Shown piece after piece: positions 1 to 64,000 of a DNA stretch of 64,000 bases. Source of the stretch: Eptesicus fuscus. Taxonomy: Eukaryota > Chordata > Mammalia > Chiroptera > Vespertilionidae. The DNA is taken from NCBI RefSeq assembly GCF_027574615.1, contig NC_072490.1, positions 25,298,001-25,362,000 of the forward strand, in the 5' to 3' direction. Made by a program: the position numbers and the translations under genes. The stretch's first letter is position 1. Each line of letters begins with the position of its first letter. The notes under the pieces were generated by a model. It saw nothing but the letters and a program-made list of their open reading frames with translations. It did no database searches and had not been told where the DNA came from.

Positions 1-2787
1 TTGGGCCCTCTGTGATTTTTTTTGTGATAAGTCTGGCTACAGGTTTATTATCTTTTCAAAGAACCAGCTCTTAGTTTCATTAATCTTTTTTAGTCTCTAT
101 TTCAACTCTAATTTTTATAATCTTCTTTCTTCTGCTCACTTTGGGCTTTGTTCTTTTTCTAGTTCCTTTAAGTGTAAAGTTAAATTGTTTATTTGGGATT
201 TTCCTTGTTTTTTAAGGTAAGCCTGTATCACTAAAAATTTCCTTCTTAAAACTGCTTTTGCTGCATCCCAGGGATTTTAGAAAGTTTCATTTCCATTTTC
301 ATTTATCTTAAGATATGTATTTTAAATTTCTTCTTTGATCTTCTTGTTTAAATAGCATTTTTTATAGTCTTCACATGTTTGTGTTTTTTTCCAGTCTTCT
401 TGTAATTCTAGGTTCAATACATTGTGGTCATAAAATATAGTTGATATGATTTATCTTCATGAGTTTATTGAGACTTATTTTATAGCCTAACGTGATCTAT
501 CATGGAAAATGTTCCATGTCCACTTGAAAAGAACATGTATTCTGCAGTTTGGGGGTAAAATGTTCTATAAATACCTATTAAGTCCATCTTTTCTAATATG
601 GGTCATTTAAGGTTACTGTTCTCTTGTTGATTTTCTATCTGGATGATCTATCCATTGATGTAAGTGGGGTATTGAAGTCCTCTACTATTATTGTATTACT
701 ATCAATTTGAATTGAATCAATGTCCTTTATGGCTGTTAATATTTATTATATTTACCTAAATATTGTTGAATGTGTAAATATTTACAAATGATACATTTCC
801 AAGATTGACCATTTTATCATTATGTAATGCCCTTCTTGATCTGTTTTTACAATGTGTTTTAAAATCTATTTTGTCTGATACGAGTATTGCTAACCTAGCT
901 TTGTTTTCATTTCTATTTGCATGGAATATACTTTTGCCATCCCTTCACTTTCAGGCTGTGTCTTTCGAACTATAGTCTCTTGTAGGCACAATATAAATAG
1001 GTCTTATTTATTATGCATTCGGCCACCCTATATCTTTGGATTGGCGCAATTAGACCATTTACACTTAAATTACTTATTTATTTTTTTTTTTACACTTAAA
1101 TTATTAAGTATTTACTTACTGCCATTTTGTAGTTCCTCTCTATTCCTTTCTTCTTCTTTTGCTTTCTTCCCTTGTGGTATGCTGGTTTTATTTAGTGTTA
1201 TGTTTGAGTTCCTCTCTCTTTGTTTTCTGTGTACCTTTGTAGGTTTTTGGTTTGTCATTACCATTAAGTTCATATATGTCCATATATAGTAATGTATTTT
1301 ATAGTAGTGTATTTTAAGCTGATAGACGTTAAAGTTTGAATGCATTCTAAAAATGCCCTCCAGTTTTTGCTGTCATAGTTTCTATCTTTTTGTTTTGTGT
1401 CCCCTAACTACACATTATAGTTGATTTTCTTACTTTTGTCTTTTAACCTTAATAACTTAATTTATTGCCTTTACTATATATTTGCTTTACTTGTGCAATT
1501 TCTAATTCATTTATATTTTTTATTTCTGGTTATGGACTTTATTTTTCTACTTAAAAAAGACCCTTTAATATTTCTTATAAAGCCAGTGAGGAACTCCTTT
1601 ATTTTTTACTTATCTGGGAAACTCTCTCTTTTTCATTTCTGAATAACAACCTTTCCAGGTAGAGCATTCCAGGTTGTAGGTTCCTTCCTTTTAGCATTTT
1701 AAATATTTGTATATACTGCCACTCTCTTCTGGCATATAAAATTTCTGCTAAGAAATCAGCTAATAAATAGCCTTATGGGATTTCCTTTGTATGTGACAGT
1801 ATGTTTTGGTGTGGTTCTCTTTGGGTTCATTTTGTTTGTAACTCTCTGTGCTTACTGGACCTGGAAATCTGTTTCCTTCCCCAAGGTTAGGAAAGTTTTC
1901 GCCCTCTCTCTCTTCTTCTGGGATACCCTACAATACAAATGTGAGTACGTTTGATATTATCTGAGATGTCCCTTAAACTATCCTCATTTTTTTAATTTAT
2001 TTTTTCTTTTTGCTCTTGATGATTTCCACTACTGTGTCCTTTAGGTCACTAATCTGTTCCATGTTATTTAATCTGCCTTTGATTTTCTCTAGTGTATTTT
2101 TCATTTCGACTATTATAGTCTTCAGGTATGATTGGTTCTTTTTTCCCCCACGATCTGATTATTATATTTTCTAACTCTTTGTTGAAGTTCCTGCTAAGTT
2201 TGATGAGCATCCTTATCATTGTTACTTTGAATTCTTTATTAGGAAAATTACTTACCTCTGTTGCATAAGGATTTTTATCTGGGTTTTTCTTGTTCCTTCA
2301 TTTGAAATATATTCTTCTGTGTTTGTTACTATGAATTAGACAAAACAGCTCTCTTCACCTGATCTTGAAGGAGTGGCCTTGGGTAGGAACAACCTCTGTC
2401 TAGAATACGTGTGCTGAGTGATTTTGACAGGCTGGCTGGAGCTGTATGGACATGTGGTACCCTGGGTGCTGTCTAAGGAGGCCCAGGGTGTGGGGCTCCA
2501 AGGACTGGCTGACCAAGGATGTAGCAGATATTTGCAGAGGTGGTCAGAGCTGCAGCAGGTGCTGGCCGAGCGGACCAGGGTAGCTGTGGAGGCATTACAA
2601 GTCAGAGTGCTTGGACGTAGCTTCCTCCCATGCTACTAGGTATAGGGGGAATGTGAACAAAGGCATTCACCAGTACCTCTGATTCCACAGAGTTCCCACA
2701 GTTCCCCATCTGTTCAGCAAGCACCTTCGGGTAAGTAAATGGATTTTTTTCATATTATAGTCTTGGTACTCTTTAAATCAGTTTTAC

Positions 2788-2826
<39 letters not shown>

Positions 2827-3105
2827 GATAGGTAGATAGATAGATAGATAGATATCTATCTCTCTCTATATATAGATATATATCTATATCTATCTATATA
2901 TATAGAGATATAGATATATATAGATACCTATATATATATAGATAGATAGATATCTATCTATATATATATAGATAGATATAGATATCTATCTCTCTATATA
3001 TAGATAGATATCTACATATCTATCTATATATATAGAGAGATATAGATATATATAGATACCTATATATATATAGATAGATATCTATCTATATCTATATATA
3101 TCTAT

Positions 3106-3159
<54 letters not shown>

Positions 3160-3165
3160 TCTATC

Positions 3166-3197
<32 letters not shown>

Positions 3198-3408
3198 ATC
3201 AGGCAAGTTGCTCATGTGGACTCCTTAGTATTATCCCTCCCTGAAAGTCACTTGGGATAGGGTTGGGGTAGGGTTCCCGTATCTCTGTCTTTCCTACCTT
3301 CTCTATGTTGTGGAGAAGCTGTTCAATTGGCCCTCAGATGTTCTTCAGGAGGAACTGCTCTATATGCAGGTGAGTTTGGGGTATTTCTAGGCCACCATCT
3401 TGTACCCC
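1..3408 (-). mobile_element. L1 LINE, 5' half (ORF2 part, ORF1 region, 5' UTR), cut by window edge
   Basis: Read on the minus strand this is an L1. The plus strand shows the typical antisense text, for example AACTGCTTTTGCTGCATCCC (255-274), and L1 5' UTR-like GC-rich sequence at 2380-2700. The 5' end lies near 3408, where GGCCACCATCTTG is the reverse of the usual L1 start containing CAAGATGGTGGCC. The 3' half lies off the left edge. Reading frames are broken, so it is a fossil. The 5' UTR is interrupted by a 0.4 kb microsatellite. Confidence 0.85.
2786..3200. repeat. Compound microsatellite (TC)n / (TA)n / (TAGA)n
   Basis: About 410 bp is built only from CT, TA and TAGA or TATC steps, with many local reversals such as GATAGATATCTATC. 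It starts and ends with CT or GA runs and lies inside the L1 5' UTR. Confidence 0.95.
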
Positions 3409-4184
3409 TCTTCATTCCTGACCTTCTGAATGGCAGGATTTTCCGATCATTTTGTTTACACCTGTCTAAACACTAAGTGTATTGAATCATGAACCCAGAC
3501 ATATTCATTGAAAACTGTCATGTACCATAACTATATTATATAATTACAGCAATTTAAATTTTTGGAACGTTTCTTAAACAAGTAGTATTTTCCCCAGACT
3601 CAGATTATCTATACAACTTTTCAGACTGAGAGACTCATGTGATTAATTCAAAGCTTAAATATTTTGAACACTATAAACCCTTCTGCAAGTGGATAATAAT
3701 TAACCCTTTGCACTCGCTTGCTTTTTTCTCGATTCCTTTATTCTAATGCTAACCATGTCGAGTCACACTCGACATCCGAGTGCAAAAGGTTAAATGTGGA
3801 GAGAGTATCAGGTATGTGTAGGAACAATAATCAACAACCTTGAAGGGTATATTTTAGTGGGAAAGGCCAAGTTGGGCCTTTTAAAAGTAAATTTATAGTA
3901 GAGCCTATAAAAAAAAACAGTAATGATGGCTAAGAGACACATTTTTCTAGAGCTGATAGACAGAAGGTAAGTTCTACAGTATTAAATAACTAATACATTA
4001 GACTACAAAACACACAGGAAGAAAGATGAGAGCAAAGTCCAGAGATTTGAGTGGAAGGCCTAGTTCTGCCACTGATTCTTTGTGACACCGAGTCCATTTC
4101 TTCAGAACAAATGTTGCTGGAGAGTGTATTCTTCTGCTAAGGTTTACCATTAAAAGCACCACCAAAAACAAATGAAAACCCTTA
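3409..4184. other. Intergenic sequence downstream of PIK3R4
   Basis: I see no gene here. It contains the piggyBac-type MITE at 3704-3789 and, near 4020-4100, a weak MIR-like stretch. The rest is AT-rich and unrecognised. Confidence 0.6.
3704..3789. mobile_element. piggyBac-type MITE with TTAA target duplication
   Basis: The element is 86 bp. Its terminal inverted repeats are CCCTTTGCACTCG (3704-3716) and CGAGTGCAAAAGG (3777-3789), with TTAA at 3700-3703 and 3790-3793. An inner hairpin TGTCGAGT-CAC-ACTCGACA sits near the right end. The TTAA duplication and 13-bp termini are the piggyBac signature; vesper bats are known to carry recent piggyBac families. Confidence 0.88.
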
Positions 4185-61388
<57,204 letters not shown>

Positions 61389-61432
61389 AATGGCAGCAAG
61401 TGCCTCCGGGTCAGTCAATTAGGAAACACCAC

Positions 61433-62300
61433 CTGTTAAAAAAAAAAAGAAGAAGAGGAGGGAGAACGAAACACGCAATGAAACACCATTCTTTATTTGG
61501 TCTCCTCCTAAAAGGTAGATGTACCGTATTTCTCTTCCATTGAGATCATTGTACCTATCCTCCCAGGCAGCCTCTAAATTTCATACACATTTATCTAAAA
61601 AAAATCTTGTTATTTTATGTTGTCCTTTCCAGGAGCTGGGCTGTATTTAAATAGGCCCCTTCAGTATTAAGTTGAAGATGTTAAAATTTGTATTTTCTAA
61701 TTTTTAAAATGACTAAGCCTTTACTATATGTTCAGTATTGTACTTAGGGCTGTGAGAGTGACAAGTCATTGTTCAAGAAGAACTTGTAGAATTAAACATA
61801 AGACAAAAACACATTAAAAACTGGTTGAGTGTGGTCCTATGAACCAGGAGGTCAAAGCTGGATTCCCACTCAGGGCACAGGCCCGGGCTGTGGGCTCAAT
61901 CCCCAGTAGGGGGCGTGCAGGAGGCAGCCGATCAATGATTCTCATCATTTATGTTTCTCTCTCTCCCCCTCTGAAATCAATAAAAAATATATATATATTT
62001 TTTTTAAAAGCTTAAAACTAAGAACCACCTAATACAAGTCACTGAACTTTTCAAAGGCTAGGCTAACATCCAAAACAACAGTATCTCCTGGGCCTTTCCA
62101 GCCTGATTCCGGGGTGCCTTCCCACCCAGCTACTAGAAGGCACAAAGTTGTCTGATTTGCAACAGCCACAGGGAAGAAACCCTGGCAAGGATGTTTAAAA
62201 AGTAAACCAAAATACACAATTGCCAAACACAGCCCAGGGTTTTCTCCTAGCTCAGGTTTTGCAGGAAATAAAAGACACACACACACGAGGCCATGCGCAC
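61433..62300. other. Intron 1 sequence with a truncated Ves SINE
   Basis: It is ordinary intronic sequence. The Ves SINE, lacking its head, lies at about 61823-61995 (GTGGGCTCAATCCCCAGTAG and GTGCAGGAGGCAGCCGATCA). Confidence 0.75.
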
Positions 62301-62935
62301 ATATAAACATTTACCCTAGACTCCGGAAAAGTGTCCCAGGTCGGTCATTAGCTCACACTAAGGTCATGGTGGGTCACTTCAGGGTCTGGGCGAGGAAGGG
62401 AGTCGGCAGCCTAGTCAGTCGCCACTATGAAGGGGGTCTTCCTTCAAAGGCAAGAAGTGGGGTGCTGGGGAGGGACGCAGAAAAGTCCCAATCTCCAGGA
62501 ACCCCAGTTGTCCTCCCGGGAGAACTGGGGAAGCTTTCGGGGGCGAAGCAGACCGAAGAAGCCAGGCGGACGCAATTGCACAGATACCCAGGGAGCTGCC
62601 CCCGCCAGCCCCCTACTCTGCCCTCAGGGCCACGCGTTTTCGGGCCTCGCCTTCCTCACGCGCGGACTTCTGGACTCTCGGGGTCCTCTACACTCCTCCA
62701 GGTCCTCAGCACCGGAGGGAAGGTGGAACTGGGAGTGGGAGGGAGACCGCCAGTTCCAGGGAAACACTTGTTCAGCGGCTGCACTCACAACAAACGCCGA
62801 ACTCCCGGGAAAGCCGCCGGCTGTGACCTCACTTCCTGCCGCGGAGCGGAAGTTACGGAGTGAGGCACGAGGCAGAGCGCCTTAAGGGCGTTGGTTGCTA
62901 GGAGACGGGGAAGGGGCGTGGTCTCGCCCCGTGAG
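62300..62935 (-). promoter_or_regulatory. PIK3R4: PIK3R4 promoter and non-coding exon 1 (GC-rich, CpG-rich)
   Basis: This is the only single-copy, GC- and CpG-rich stretch, and it lies just upstream of the coding exons. It has no clear TATA box. Visible motifs include an inverted pair of ETS-type sites (ACTTCCTG at 62831-62838 and CGGAAGT at 62847-62853), a GGGGCGTGG KLF/SP-type box at 62913-62921, and an RFX X-box-like GTTGCTAGGAGAC at 62894-62906. Exon 1 is untranslated because exon 2 begins with 5' UTR after a splice acceptor. Its donor is uncertain: candidates on the minus strand are GTGAGT at 62788, GTGAGG near 62656 and GTAAAT near 62314. The start site is inferred to lie around 62.8-62.9 kb. 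Confidence 0.65.
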
Positions 62936-63060
62936 TCTAGAGAGGAAGAAAGTAAAATGCTTTGACAACATCTAGCCCTTCTCATCTTTCTTTGAACTTT
63001 GGGGCTTCTGAAATCCCCCAGAACTTGTTCAGACACCCCTTCACCTCAAGCACACAAGTT
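62936..63060. other. Upstream flank of PIK3R4
   Basis: This is a short single-copy stretch between the promoter and the next L1. I see no second gene start. Confidence 0.45.
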
Positions 63061-64000
63061 ATTTAAGAGAATTCACAGGCTTATTTAGGGAAGTTAATAT
63101 AATTTACATACAATTAAACAGTTCACCTGTTTAAAATACAAAAATCAATTTATACATATGTAAATATGTATACTTATAAATACATTTACAGAGTTGGCCA
63201 ATCATCCCTACAATCTAATTTTGGAACATTTCTTGACTCCTCAAAATGAAGCCCTGTAACTATTAGCAGTCACTCCCCATTCTCTCCATTCCTCCCCCCA
63301 TCGCCCAGCCAGCCCTAGGCAATCATTAATCTACTTAGTTTCCATAGACTCGCCTATTACAGACATTTCATATATATGGTACACAACATCTGCGCGCTCT
63401 CTCACCTTTTTTTTTTTTTCTACAATATGTGGTTTTTGTGACATTTCTTTCACTTCACTTTTTTTAGGATTACCTCTGTTGTAGATTGTATCAGTACTTT
63501 GTTTCTTTTCGTTGCCAAATATTCTATTGTATGAATATTCCACATTTATTATCCATTCATTAGTTGATGGATGTTTGGGTTGTTTCCACTTTTTGGTTAT
63601 TATGATTAATGCTGCTATAAACATTTATGTATAAGGCTGTTTGAGGCCATATGCTTTCCTTTCTCTTGGGTAAACACCTGGGAGTAGAATTGTGAAGTCC
63701 TCTGGTATTTCTATGTTTAACATATTGAAAAACTGCACAATTGTTTTTTTTCAAAGTGCTGCACCATTTTACATTCCTACCAGCAATGTATGAGGGTCCC
63801 AGTTTCTCCACATCTTGGCTGACACTTCTTTATCCTTTTGATTACAGCCAACCTAGTAGGCATGAAATAATATCTCATTCTAGTTTTTATTTGCATTTCC
63901 CTAATGACTAACGATGTTGAGTATCTTTTTATGTGCTTATTGGCCATTAATATATCTTCCTTGGAGAAAGTCTATTCAAATCTTTTGCCCATTTTTAAAT
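63061..64000 (-). mobile_element. L1 3' region (antisense), cut by window edge
   Basis: GACATTTCATATATATGGTA, GCTGCTATAAACATTTATG, TTGTGAAGTCCTCTGG and CAGCAATGTATGAGGGTCCC are antisense L1 3' text. Confidence 0.8.

Noticed and set aside
921..1345. Open frames on both strands near the left edge
   Set aside because: They lie in a degraded L1 and do not follow the L1 coding frame.
1..4184. The 3' end of the gene expected to converge on PIK3R4 (COL6A6 in human, as I recall)
   Set aside because: The interval is filled by L1, a microsatellite and a MITE; no collagen-type coding or matching 3' UTR can be recognised.
62366..62885. Two overlapping plus-strand open frames of 152-165 codons in the GC-rich promoter
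   Set aside because: They overlap each other in different frames, have low-complexity Arg/Gly/Pro/Ser composition typical of a CpG island, and match no family I recognise.

Overview
The window is nuclear DNA of a vesper bat (Vespertilionidae). Three signs point there. There are about 18 tRNA-derived Ves-type SINEs, with box A near TGGCTCAGTGG and box B near GGTTCAATTCC. There are eight non-autonomous Helibat-type Helitrons, with TCCTATATAAT-like 5' ends and a GTGCACGAATTTCGTGCAC hairpin before CTAG; Helibats are known from vesper bats. There are also small piggyBac-type and hAT-type elements. The species cannot be named from this sequence.

One gene fills most of the window: PIK3R4 (VPS15), on the minus strand from a GC-rich promoter and non-coding first exon near 62.3-62.9 kb to a poly(A) signal at 4201-4206. 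I placed all 19 coding exons by hand. Every intron has GT-AG ends, every phase joins, and the coding lengths sum to 4077 bp, i.e. 1358 residues plus stop, the length I recall for human PIK3R4. The product is the scaffold pseudokinase of the VPS34 class III PI3-kinase complexes: a myristoylation signal and kinase-like domain (exons 2-4), a HEAT-repeat solenoid (exons 4-9), a linker (exons 10-12) and a WD40 propeller (exons 12-20). No second protein-coding gene is visible.

Layout from left to right: 1-3408, 5' part of an antisense L1 whose 5' UTR holds a 0.4 kb microsatellite; 3704-3789, a piggyBac-type MITE; 4.2-12.3 kb, WD40 exons 20-15 with an L2 split by an LTR and a Helibat; 12.4-24.3 kb, L1 fragments, Helibats, a triplicated CT minisatellite, three Helibats in tandem, and a 34-bp-arm inverted repeat; 24.3-31 kb, exons 13-10; 31.5-35.4 kb, a duplicated SINE segment and an old Tigger1 DNA transposon carrying two SINEs and a Helibat; 38.7-50.3 kb, exons 9-5; 50.4 kb, a Helibat with a 22-bp palindrome; 53.8-61.4 kb, exons 4-2; 62.3-62.9 kb, promoter; 63.06-64 kb, another antisense L1.

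I found no undescribed gene system. The most interesting signals are in the repeats: a head-to-tail Helibat array with internal tandem repeats, CTCF-core-like motifs carried as an inverted pair inside Helibats, a precise nested-insertion record in Tigger1, a segmental duplication that begins inside a SINE, and an unexplained long hairpin at 22.2-22.4 kb.
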